Assembly: GCA_017161075.1 (NCBI GenBank) | Contig: CP046174.1 | Span: forward strand, 1,054,001-1,118,000 | Reading direction: 5' to 3' | Source: Erysipelotrichaceae bacterium 66202529 | GTDB lineage: Bacteria > Bacillota_I > Bacilli_A > Erysipelotrichales > Erysipelotrichaceae | Length of the DNA: 64,000 nt | Shown: positions 8,266 to 21,481 of the stretch, piece by piece | Layout: the number at the start of each line of letters is the position of its first letter | How positions within the stretch are numbered: the stretch's first letter is position 1 | Made by a program: the position numbers and the translations under genes | Notes under the pieces: model-generated | The model's database searches: none | Seen by the model: only the letters and a program-made list of their open reading frames with translations | What the model was told of the DNA's origin: nothing

Positions 8266-9576
8266 ATGCAGTTGATTTCCATAATTAGCGGGCTCTTTCA
8301 GTTAAAAAGCTATATCTTTCTTCCGCTGTTTCTGCTGGCTATGTGCACGGTTATGCGGATGCATCCAAAAAAGGCACTTCCCTGCTGTGTATGGGTAGGA
8401 ACCGGATTGCTTGGAGTCAGCTGTGTGAGTACATTGCTTTCTGATACGCTTGCTCCTTTGGTTGTACAGGTACAGCAGCATTGGCATCTGCAGTATCAGG
8501 CACTTGATATCGGAAGTGCACCAGCCTCCATAACAGCGTTTTCATTACCGTTTGCGCCGCTTTTATTGCCGCTGTTGCTGGGAATTAATTTAATTCTGGT
8601 ACGGAAGCAGTGGGTACAGACGCTGCACATTGATTTGTTTAATTACTGGTTTTATCTGATCACTGCAGGCTTTGCGTATCAGGTCAGCGGCAGTCTGGCT
8701 ACCGCAATTCTTGCGGCGTTAGCTCACTCTGTAATAACGCTGTTGCTTGCAGATTACAGCGCTGAGCAGGTGTGTTCTTTTACGGGGATGAACAATATTT
8801 CCGTACCGCATGGCTTTGCTGCAGCTACGATTCCGCTGTTGCTCGGACTGAATCGTTTATTTATGAGGATACTGCCGAAAAAGCATACTAGGAAAGTCGG
8901 ACGTATCGCCGGTATATGGAATAATCCCGCATGTATTGGACTGCTGTTTGGTGCGGCCTTTGCTTTGCTGGCAGGCTGCGGGTTCGCTGAGCTGTTACAG
9001 GTAGCTATGAAAACCGCTGCGATGATGGTGCTGTTTCCGGAAATGCTGCATTTTCTAATTGACGGGTTGCTTCCAATTTCCAATCATGCATCTGTATTCT
9101 TTACCTCCAGGCTGAAGCTAAAGAATGTTCGCATCGGCATTGGATCCTCTTTGCTTGCGGCTAATCAGGATGTATTGCGTTTGGGCTTTTGTATGATACC
9201 TGTTTTACTTTTATTGTCTGTATGCCTTCCCGGAAATACGACACTGCCTTTGGGAGAGTTGCCATTTGCAGCCTATTATGTTTGTTATGGAGCAGTGCTG
9301 ATAAAGGGGACGGGAGGTCATCGGTTTTTGGCCTGTGCTTTTATGATGCCGATCGTGTTATGGATTGCAAGCTGGGCTGCTCCTTATTTCACACAGCTTT
9401 GCGCAGGTACTGGTGTGGAACTTGGTGTTAAAGGGCAGTTGATTACTACTCTTGCCCTTGGAAATCCCTTTCTATTATTTTTCACTGTATTGTCTCGCTT
9501 TCATTTATTTGGTGATTTCTGTATACTGCTGATTATGAGTTTTCCTATCTATCGAAGGAGTAGAGAGCGTGTATAA
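8266..9576 (+). CDS. Second GatC-like PTS EIIC permease
   Basis: A 436-residue membrane protein, a diverged paralogue of the EIIC at 4763. It shares VPHGFAAATIP, the NYWFYLITAGFA region and PGNTTLPLGELPFA. It has no EIIA or EIIB of its own, so it may borrow those at 3503-4727. The ribosome site is weak (GGATAAG), which suggests coupling to the preceding epimerase gene that ends 7 bases upstream. It is shorter at the C-terminus than the first EIIC and ends with a basic tail (RRSRERV). Substrate unknown. Confidence 0.82.
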   Translation: MQLISIISGLFQLKSYIFLPLFLLAMCTVMRMHPKKALPCCVWVGTGLLGVSCVSTLLSDTLAPLVVQVQQHWHLQYQALDIGSAPASITAFSLPFAPLLLPLLLGINLILVRKQWVQTLHIDLFNYWFYLITAGFAYQVSGSLATAILAALAHSVITLLLADYSAEQVCSFTGMNNISVPHGFAAATIPLLLGLNRLFMRILPKKHTRKVGRIAGIWNNPACIGLLFGAAFALLAGCGFAELLQVAMKTAAMMVLFPEMLHFLIDGLLPISNHASVFFTSRLKLKNVRIGIGSSLLAANQDVLRLGFCMIPVLLLLSVCLPGNTTLPLGELPFAAYYVCYGAVLIKGTGGHRFLACAFMMPIVLWIASWAAPYFTQLCAGTGVELGVKGQLITTLALGNPFLLFFTVLSRFHLFGDFCILLIMSFPIYRRSRERV

Positions 9577-9702
9577 GTATGATTATTGGATATAAGAATT
9601 TATCTGACTATGTTAAGCTGTTTATACAATTTTTGAAATTCAAGCAGTGGTGTGTGAATGATAGGGATTGCTAAGTTATATCGACAGATTAAAAAAATAC
9701 TA

Positions 9703-9731
9703 TTGCAATGAAGGCCGTAATATTTTATAAT
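9703..9731 (+). promoter_or_regulatory. Consensus plus-strand promoter with no obvious coding target
   Basis: TTGCAA (9703-9708) and TATAAT (9726-9731) are separated by exactly 17 bases. The transcript would start near 9738 and run into the 3' side of the minus-strand small-gene transcript, so it would be an antisense RNA. This is the strongest-looking promoter in the region, yet no plus-strand gene follows. Confidence 0.6.
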
Positions 9732-9767
9732 GAGGGTGCCAAAATTCTGAGGCTGAAAAGCCTAAAG

Positions 9768-9805
9768 AAAGGGACAGAGCTTACTTGATCGGACTCTGTC
9801 CCTTT
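9768..9805 (-). terminator. Strong hairpin, probable terminator of the small minus-strand gene
   Basis: AAAGGGACAGAG (9768-9779) pairs perfectly with CTCTGTCCCTTT (9794-9805). On the minus strand it is followed by TTTCTTT. On the plus strand it lies at the start of the proposed antisense RNA. Confidence 0.55.
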
Positions 9806-9908
9806 AGACGTGTAAGAGGCACCAAAATTCCGGGAGTTACGATTGGCGGTAAATTCACCTCCTTTCCGTTTCGCAATATCAGGATGGTGTAATTCCATCT
9901 ATCAATCG

Positions 9909-10067
9909 CTACTTATGCCGCCGTCTGTTTTTAAGAATGATATCCAGAACATGACCAAGCTCTCTTGTGATATCTGCAGTATTCCAGATCAGCACAATGA
10001 GAATGGCTGTTATGTAATGCATTCTTCCTCCTTTCATCCCAGTGCGACAAAAGATAAATCTTCGCAT
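9909..10067 (-). CDS. Small hydrophobic peptide, possible type I toxin
   Basis: A 52-codon frame starts at ATG 10067 with AGGAGG 9 bases upstream. An in-frame second ATG at 10022 has its own AAAGGAGGAAG site, so a 37-residue form is also possible. The short form begins MHYITAILIVLIW, a single membrane segment, and ends in a basic tail KNRRRHK. This layout (hydrophobic N-terminus, charged C-terminus, strong ribosome site, convergent antisense promoter) matches type I toxins. No known toxin family was recognised. It could instead be a regulatory or membrane-complex micropeptide. Confidence 0.5.
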   Translation of the reverse strand: MRRFIFCRTGMKGGRMHYITAILIVLIWNTADITRELGHVLDIILKNRRRHK

Positions 10068-10261
10068 GGTATATTACCTCCTACACCCTTATATACGAGT
10101 AAAAAGTGTGAAATTCCTAAATAATATGAAAAAAGAGAAATTTTTTATATAGAAATACAGTAAGCTGTTATCGTAAGATTATCCCTATTCATAAGATTTA
10201 TAATTCAATTTCAGAAGATAGCTTGAAATTTTAGGTAGCTTATTTTCCAACAGCATAAGAA

Positions 10262-10308
10262 AAGGATATATACAAATTGCCATTTCGTTATGGTTCGTAT
10301 ATATCCTT
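10262..10308 (-). terminator. Terminator of the second LCP gene, possibly bidirectional
   Basis: AAGGATATATAC (10262-10273) pairs with GTATATATCCTT (10297-10308). T-rich runs lie on both outer sides (TTTTCTT on the minus strand, GTTTTTATTT on the plus strand). It lies 53 bases after the LCP stop. Confidence 0.75.
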
Positions 10309-10360
10309 GTTTTTATTTCATATGATGTTTCCGGGTAATTTTATACTGACAGACAGATGA

Positions 10361-11944
10361 TTACTGCGGATTTTGTGCCATATCTGCATAACGGATATTA
10401 TCTGATGTATTGATGTTAGGTGTATTCGCATAAAGATTATTCAAATCAAACGCAAAGCTGTTCAGCTTCAGCTGCTTTCGTGCACCATCGTATGCATTAA
10501 CTACTGCATGCACCTCATCACGGCTAAACAGATATACATTGCTTGCCCCAAGAGACGGATCCAGACTAGCGACATACAGATCCTCATAAACACCATTATC
10601 ACTGGTAATGGAAGAAATTGTCCACGGCTTCAGCTCATTCAGCTCTCCGGATACAAAATCTGCAATTTTTTCAGCAGGCATATTCGTAATAATATAATTC
10701 GGTGCGATATCCATTAAATCATTTACCTTGGTCAGTCCGTTTGCGGAAATCAGCTTATTGATAATCGCCTTGATGATGCGCTGCTGCGCACGCTCTCTGC
10801 CGGCATTGTCATAGCCCTTCGTCTTACGGTGACGGGAATAGGCAAGTGCCTGCTTTCCATTCAAATGCTGTTTTCCCTTTTTCAGACAAATCAGATCCTC
10901 TTTCTTAAAGCTCCGATTTTCATCCTGCTCACAGAAGCTGATCTCCACATCCACATCAATCCCGCCAATCGTATCCACAATTTCAATCAGGGAATTAAAG
11001 CTCACACGGGCATAGTAATCAATCGGAATACCGAAGAAATTTTGTATTGTTTCTACACTGTTTTCGATTCCGTCATTTCCGGTATGTGTCAGCTTGTCAT
11101 TTTGATAATTATAGGCAGCATTTGGAATATACCCGTCTCTTGGCAAGGAAACCATATCAATGTGATTTGCCTTCGGATTGACGATCAGAATCAGATTGGT
11201 ATCACTTCGTGTCTGCTGATCCGGACTACCCATATTATCCAATCCGCTTAGATAGACGGTAAAGGTATCCTTTGTGACATCAATATCCGGTCCACTTGCA
11301 GTATCATTTTTCCTTTTATATGTCTGAATGATATCTACACTATCCGCAAAGCCGTCAATATTGGATTTGGACATATCATAATAGGAATCGCTAATAACAA
11401 ACGCATTCACAGTTTCTAAATTCAGATCACTGTACAGGGTTGTGTAATCCAGCTCATCCTTAGCTGTAGTATTACTTACCTCTTTGTCAACCTGTTCCTT
11501 TGCATAGGCTGCATTGATTTTATCAACGCCCTTCTGGTAGCCGATGGTTTTTCCCTCCAGCTGGGAAAGAGAATCAATTCCACTACCTTTTTTCACAACA
11601 ACATAGATTTCTGTTGTAGAGCCTGCCGCATTTTTGCTCATCTTATGCAGGGTACTGCGTGATTTATCCAGGAAATATCCGCCGGTTCCAATCATCACCG
11701 TTAACAGAATGATAAATAGACGCTTTACGATAACCGCCCATTTGGGAAGCTTCTTCATGGACAGCATAAATAATATAAGGAAAATAAGCAGCAAGATACC
11801 AGCGGCAGCCATTGTCCATTTTACCGGAAGGATGCCGAACGTAAATGCTATGTAAAAGGATACGATACTCACAATCAGAAAGACCAGTAAAAACAGCAGG
11901 TCAATGGTACGTGTATAGTATCGTTTCGGTTTTTGTTTTGCCAT
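10361..11944 (-). CDS. LytR-CpsA-Psr (LCP) family cell-wall ligase
   Basis: A 527-residue membrane-anchored enzyme that transfers glycopolymers from a lipid carrier to peptidoglycan. Three hydrophobic helices (about 15-90) are followed by an outer domain with a binding-protein-like look (KKGSGIDSLSQLEGKTIGY). The LCP domain comes next, with DTNLILIVNP, the arginine motif SLPRDGYIP and LAYSRHRKT. ATG 11944 is chosen because GAGGTG lies 8 bases before it; an in-frame GTG at 11953 overlaps that site. It is a paralogue of the gene at 1-1029 in the same orientation. The accessory domain between the helices and the LCP domain is not universal in the family. Confidence 0.92.
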   Translation of the reverse strand: MAKQKPKRYYTRTIDLLFLLVFLIVSIVSFYIAFTFGILPVKWTMAAAGILLLIFLILFMLSMKKLPKWAVIVKRLFIILLTVMIGTGGYFLDKSRSTLHKMSKNAAGSTTEIYVVVKKGSGIDSLSQLEGKTIGYQKGVDKINAAYAKEQVDKEVSNTTAKDELDYTTLYSDLNLETVNAFVISDSYYDMSKSNIDGFADSVDIIQTYKRKNDTASGPDIDVTKDTFTVYLSGLDNMGSPDQQTRSDTNLILIVNPKANHIDMVSLPRDGYIPNAAYNYQNDKLTHTGNDGIENSVETIQNFFGIPIDYYARVSFNSLIEIVDTIGGIDVDVEISFCEQDENRSFKKEDLICLKKGKQHLNGKQALAYSRHRKTKGYDNAGRERAQQRIIKAIINKLISANGLTKVNDLMDIAPNYIITNMPAEKIADFVSGELNELKPWTISSITSDNGVYEDLYVASLDPSLGASNVYLFSRDEVHAVVNAYDGARKQLKLNSFAFDLNNLYANTPNINTSDNIRYADMAQNPQ

Positions 11945-11973
11945 ATGTATCACACCTCAGTTAGTCAGTCTAC

Positions 11974-11990
11974 ATTATAGTATAAACAAA
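11974..11990 (-). promoter_or_regulatory. Probable promoter of the second LCP gene
   Basis: TATAAT (minus strand, 11979-11974) lies in the same TTTATACTATAATGTAG block that precedes the first LCP gene. No clear -35 box is visible. Confidence 0.5.
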
Positions 11991-12136
11991 ATTAAAATAC
12001 TATGGCGGATTTCTGAAAATTTCGTAATAACTATAGAGTACCATGGCGATTTAGGTTATAATTGAAGTTGTTTTCGTGAAGAAAATACAGACAAAGTATA
12101 GTATAATAACCGAGAAGGTAAATAAGAGGTGATTTT

Positions 12137-17544
<5,408 letters not shown>

Positions 17545-17562
17545 TGTAGAAGGAGGAGAATC

Positions 17563-17856
17563 ATGGAAGAATTTAGTGCAGAATATTTCAAGAAGCTGGC
17601 ACATGATATCATGTTCGATCTGAAGGATGATGAGGTCAGTGAATTGCAGGATGAGTTTAAGGTTTTGTTACAGCAAATCGAATTACTGGACGGCATTGAT
17701 ACAGAGGGTGTCGAGGAAATGATCTATCCGTTTGAAGCGGAAACAACGTTTTTGCGTGAGGATAGCGTAGATAATGTGATTTCACAGGATGCAGCGCTTG
17801 CGAATGTGAAGAGCGTAAAAGCAGGGCATGTGCACGTGCCAAAGGTGGTGAAGTAG
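17563..17856 (+). CDS. gatC: Asp/Glu-tRNA amidotransferase subunit C
   Basis: A 97-residue subunit that stabilises the GatA-GatB complex converting Glu-tRNA(Gln) to Gln-tRNA(Gln). AGGAGG lies 6-12 bases before the ATG, 18 bases after camS. Its stop is directly followed by gatA, one base apart. Length and context are normal for GatC. Confidence 0.93.
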   Translation: MEEFSAEYFKKLAHDIMFDLKDDEVSELQDEFKVLLQQIELLDGIDTEGVEEMIYPFEAETTFLREDSVDNVISQDAALANVKSVKAGHVHVPKVVK

Positions 17857-17857
17857 G

Positions 17858-19279
17858 ATGGATTTCGAAAGAGCGAGAAAGCAGGATGTGGAAAGCCGCA
17901 TTCAGGAGGCTTTGGAAAAAGCAAAAGAATCTCAAAAACGGCTGAATGCAGTTGTGACCTTTGTAGATCCAAAGGAACAACTGGAACATCTAGCATCGGT
18001 TGATGCAGATGCACCGATGTACGGTATGCCGATTGTCTTAAAGGACAACGTAAATACAAAGGGAATCCGTACAACGGCATCCTCCCGTATTCTGGATAAC
18101 TATGTACCGGTATACAATGCACATATCGTGGATAAGCTGCAAGCGGCAGGGGCTGTTGTGATTGCCAAGGCCAGTATGGATGAGCTGGGCATGGGCGGTA
18201 CCAATCGCAATGCCTATACAGGACCGGTGCATAACGCCTGGGATGAAAGCAGGATTTCTGGTGGAAGCAGCGGTGGAAGTGCGGCTCTTGTGGCAGCGGG
18301 CATTGTTCCCTTTGCCATCGGAACCGATACCGGAGACAGTGTGCGCAAGCCGGCTGCCTATCAGGGAATCATCGGTATGAAGCCGACCTATGGCAGAATC
18401 TCCCGTTATGGTATTATTCCCTATGCATCCAGTTTGGATCATGTAGGCTACTTTGCGACATCTGTGCAGGACACAGCGACGGCTTTGGAGGTTCTTGCCG
18501 GCCGGGATGATCGTGATATGACCTCCTCCCACAAAGAGGTTGAAGCATATGCGGCCAATCTGAACAGCGATTTGCGTGGAAAACGGATTGCTGTTTTGGA
18601 TAATGTACAGGAAGCGGTACAGGATCCGCAGATTCGTGAAAATCTAACAGCGTTATTGAAAAAGCTGGAAGCGCGCGGTGCTGTTGTAGAGCATGTCCGC
18701 ATGGATGATAAGCTGATGAAGGCACTCATGCCAACCTACTATATTATTGCCAATGCGGAAGCAACGGCAAATCATTCCAATCTCGACGGTATTCGCTTCG
18801 GCATGCGTGAGGATGGGGAAAGCGTTGAGGACGTCATGATCAACACCCGGACTAAGGGATTTTGTTCCTATGTCCGCAAGCGCTTTGTGATTGGCAGCTA
18901 TTCTTTGTTTGTGGAAAACCAGGATAAGATTTTCCGTAAGGCACAAAAGGTCCGCCGCCTGATTGTGGAGGAGCTAAACCGTGTTCTTGCGGGGTACGAT
19001 GTTGTGATAGCTTCTGCGGCCGGAACGATTGCGCCACATGGAAGTGAATCAACGGATTCTCATCTCGGTGCAGATAACAATGTTGCGGAAAATCATATGG
19101 TTCTCGGTAACTTCTCCGGTTATCCGAGTATAACGGTTCCTACAGGCTTTTCTGAAGGAATGCCGGTCGGAATCAATATGACTGCCAAGGCATTTGATGA
19201 GCAGACACTGTTTAACATCGCACTGGCGATTGAAGAGGAAACAGGACTTAAAGGAAATGATGTGGAGGTAGACGCATGA
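17858..19279 (+). CDS. gatA: Asp/Glu-tRNA amidotransferase subunit A
   Basis: A 473-residue amidase that frees ammonia from glutamine for tRNA transamidation. The Ser-cis-Ser-Lys triad is visible: Lys62 in IVLKDNV, Ser137 in ISGGSSGGS and the nucleophile Ser161 in GTDTGDSVRKPA. A usual sequence would read GGSIRxP here, so GDSVRKP is a small variation. It is coupled to gatB by an ATGA overlap. The ribosome site is AAGGTGGTG. Confidence 0.96.
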   Translation: MDFERARKQDVESRIQEALEKAKESQKRLNAVVTFVDPKEQLEHLASVDADAPMYGMPIVLKDNVNTKGIRTTASSRILDNYVPVYNAHIVDKLQAAGAVVIAKASMDELGMGGTNRNAYTGPVHNAWDESRISGGSSGGSAALVAAGIVPFAIGTDTGDSVRKPAAYQGIIGMKPTYGRISRYGIIPYASSLDHVGYFATSVQDTATALEVLAGRDDRDMTSSHKEVEAYAANLNSDLRGKRIAVLDNVQEAVQDPQIRENLTALLKKLEARGAVVEHVRMDDKLMKALMPTYYIIANAEATANHSNLDGIRFGMREDGESVEDVMINTRTKGFCSYVRKRFVIGSYSLFVENQDKIFRKAQKVRRLIVEELNRVLAGYDVVIASAAGTIAPHGSESTDSHLGADNNVAENHMVLGNFSGYPSITVPTGFSEGMPVGINMTAKAFDEQTLFNIALAIEEETGLKGNDVEVDA

Positions 19280-20700
19280 AATACGAAACAGTCATAGGAA
19301 TTGAAATTCACTGCGAGCTGAAAACGAAAACCAAAATGTTCTCCGGTGCTCCCACATCCTTTGGCGAGGTGGCGAATACCTGCGTTAATGAGGTGGATTT
19401 GGGACATCCCGGTACATTGCCATGTGTAAATAAGGATGCTGTACGCCTCGCTATTCTGGCAGCGACAGCATTAAAATGTGAAATTGATCCCCTTGTGAAA
19501 TTTGATCGGAAAAACTATTACTATTCTGATCTTCCCAAAGGCTTTCAGATTACACAGCAGTTCCATCCAATCGGCTCTCACGGTGTAATTACCATTAAAA
19601 CGGATACAGGCATGAAGGATATCCGCATTAACCGTATTCATATGGAAGAGGATACGGCAAAGCAGTTTCATAGTGATGCAGGGACATTGGTGGACTATAA
19701 TCGTGCAGGAACACCGCTAGTGGAAATCGTCAGTGAGCCGGATATCCGAAACGGTGCTGAGGCGGCAGCCTATGTGGAAAAGCTGAGAAGTATTTTATAT
19801 TATCTCGGTGTCAGCGATGTGAAAATGGAAGAAGGAAGCATGCGCTGTGATGTCAATGTATCCATTCGCCCGGAGGGCAGTGATGTATTAGGTACCAAAA
19901 CAGAGGTTAAAAATCTAAACTCTATCTCCAATGTACAAAAGGCGATTGATGCAGAGGTGGAGCGTCAAAAGCAGCTCTTGGAAAACGGAGAACAGGTTGT
20001 TCAGGCAACCCGCCGCTATGATGAAACACAGAAAACAACCATCCTGATGCGGAAGAAGGAGGGGAATGTTGATTACAAATTCTTCCCGGAACCAAACATT
20101 CCGCCAATCCGTCTGGATGCGGCATGGATCAAGGATATCCAGGAGCATATGGAAGAGCTTCCGGATGAGCGTAAGGCACGCTATATGAGCGATTATGTAT
20201 TAAAGGAATACGATGCGGATGTTCTGGTTGCGAATCGTGAGCTGAGCAATTTCTTTGATGCCGTTTGCCAGCATACCAAAAACTATAAAAAGGCCGCTAA
20301 CTGGGTCATTGTAGAGGTACCGGCTGCGTTGAATAAAGCGAATATAAAGCTGAATGACAACCCATGTGATCCTAAGCATCTTGCGGATATGGTGAATATG
20401 GTCGATGCCGGAGAAATCAGCGGCAAACAGGCTAAGGTTGTTTTTGAAGAAATCATGAAGGGCAAGGATCCAAAGAAGGTCGTTGAAGAAAAGGGAATGA
20501 AGCAGATGAGTGACAGCAGTGAGCTTCTTGCGATGGTGACAACGGTGCTGGACAACAATCCGCAGTCCATTGAAGATTTCAAAAACGGAAAAGACCGTGC
20601 TGTCGGCTTCCTGGTTGGTCAGGTGATGAAGGCCAGCAAGGGGCAGGCAAATCCGGCAATGACGAATAAGCTGATTCAGGAGGAGTTGAAAAAACGCTAG
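19276..20700 (+). CDS. gatB: Asp/Glu-tRNA amidotransferase subunit B
   Basis: A 474-residue subunit that binds the misacylated tRNA and phosphorylates its carboxyl group. It starts ETVIGIEIHCEL and has the GatB core with conserved motifs RKNYYYSDLPKGFQI and MEEDTAK. A helical YqeY-like tail reaches the end (VGQVMKASKGQANPAMTNKL). The start ATG overlaps the gatA stop. An imperfect hairpin (GGAAATC/GATTTCC, 20708-20728) follows the stop but lacks a T run. Confidence 0.96.
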   Translation: MKYETVIGIEIHCELKTKTKMFSGAPTSFGEVANTCVNEVDLGHPGTLPCVNKDAVRLAILAATALKCEIDPLVKFDRKNYYYSDLPKGFQITQQFHPIGSHGVITIKTDTGMKDIRINRIHMEEDTAKQFHSDAGTLVDYNRAGTPLVEIVSEPDIRNGAEAAAYVEKLRSILYYLGVSDVKMEEGSMRCDVNVSIRPEGSDVLGTKTEVKNLNSISNVQKAIDAEVERQKQLLENGEQVVQATRRYDETQKTTILMRKKEGNVDYKFFPEPNIPPIRLDAAWIKDIQEHMEELPDERKARYMSDYVLKEYDADVLVANRELSNFFDAVCQHTKNYKKAANWVIVEVPAALNKANIKLNDNPCDPKHLADMVNMVDAGEISGKQAKVVFEEIMKGKDPKKVVEEKGMKQMSDSSELLAMVTTVLDNNPQSIEDFKNGKDRAVGFLVGQVMKASKGQANPAMTNKLIQEELKKR

Positions 20701-20745
20701 ATTTTAGGAAATCGTAAGAAGATTTCCGCTGTAATTCTCACGGCT

Positions 20746-20774
20746 TTGTGTTATACTGGTAAATGTGCTATACT
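20746..20774 (+). promoter_or_regulatory. Promoter of the small membrane-protein gene
   Basis: TTGTGT (20746-20751) and TATACT (20769-20774) are 17 bases apart. The 5' leader of about 68 bases holds ACTCCT (20802-20807), which could pair with the gene's ribosome site AGGAGT. An alternative small hairpin (ACTCCTAAGGAG) could release it. This could tune translation but is only suggestive. Confidence 0.55.
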
Positions 20775-20848
20775 AAAAACACAAATGTGTAAGCAGGCAT
20801 GACTCCTAAGGAGAATGCTCATTGTCTATAGAGTCAGGAGTGAACCCC

Positions 20849-21445
20849 ATGAGTAAAAAGAAAAAAACAAAATCAGGTGGCAGCGGAAAGAGTAAGATTC
20901 TGTACTGGATAGCCGGTATCGTTATTTTGATCCCGCTTCTGTTGCTTGGATGGATCTATCTGAGTGCCAAGGAGAGCAGTGGAAGTCCTACCGTAGGAAG
21001 CCGTTTTGACAATTCCCTGAACCCGGCTATCACCGAGGAGCAGCTGGATAAGGTGAAGTCAGCAATGAAGTTTGATGGTGTGGACAGTGTTGAGGTCAAC
21101 CTGATCAGTGCCACTCTGCGTATCAATATTGATACAAAGGATAATGCAAGTAGTTCAAAGGTAAAGAGTATTATGAATGAAGCCTATGATAAGGTGAACG
21201 ATATTCTGCCGATCAAGAAGTATTTTACAAATAATGATTCCGATAAGATGTATGATCTGGAAGTGCATGTATATAATTTCATTCCGGATGATAAGCATTC
21301 TGCGGATGATCAGATTTATATGATTAAGACAAAAACGGCTGCAGCTAAGAAGCCTAATGTATCAACGCCTTCTTCTCCGAAAAATAAATCCGTCGCAGAG
21401 AAGCTGTTGAAGCAGCAGGAAGAAGCAGCAAAGAAAGCAAAATAA
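20849..21445 (+). CDS. Membrane-anchored protein of unknown function
   Basis: A 198-residue protein, not recognised. A lysine-rich N-terminus (MSKKKKTKSGGSGK) is followed by one membrane helix (about 16-38, ILYWIAGIVILIPLLLLGW), then an outer domain of about 120 residues and a Lys/Ala-rich C-terminal coil (EKLLKQQEEAAKKAK). The topology suggests an extracellular domain. ATG 20849 follows AGGAG with a proper spacer; a TTG at 20822 in the same frame has no ribosome site. It is expressed from its own promoter and ended by its own terminator. Confidence 0.75.
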   Translation: MSKKKKTKSGGSGKSKILYWIAGIVILIPLLLLGWIYLSAKESSGSPTVGSRFDNSLNPAITEEQLDKVKSAMKFDGVDSVEVNLISATLRINIDTKDNASSSKVKSIMNEAYDKVNDILPIKKYFTNNDSDKMYDLEVHVYNFIPDDKHSADDQIYMIKTKTAAAKKPNVSTPSSPKNKSVAEKLLKQQEEAAKKAK

Positions 21446-21466
21446 AAAGGGCGGCTGCCCTTTTTT
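21446..21466 (+). terminator. Terminator after the membrane-protein gene
   Basis: AAAGGGC (21446-21452) pairs with GCCCTTT (21457-21463) around a 4-base loop and is followed by T6. It starts right at the stop codon. rlmD begins only 16 bases later. Confidence 0.8.
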
Positions 21467-21481
21467 CCATGAGGTGAGAGT

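Larger units (their letters stand above)
9577..9908. other. Non-coding stretch between second EIIC and the small minus-strand gene
   Basis: No ORF with a ribosome site is seen on the plus strand. The stretch holds a consensus plus-strand promoter (9703-9731), a 12-bp-stem hairpin (9768-9805) and two CCAAAATTC copies (9739-9747 and 9822-9830). On the minus strand AAAGGAGGTG around 9860 is followed by a 25-codon frame ending near the hairpin, with no ATG. This could be part of the 3' region of the small gene at 9909-10067. Confidence 0.5.

Noticed and set aside
20815..20856. Thirteen-codon leader peptide before the membrane-protein gene
   Set aside because: The AAGGAG is only one base from its ATG, too close for initiation.
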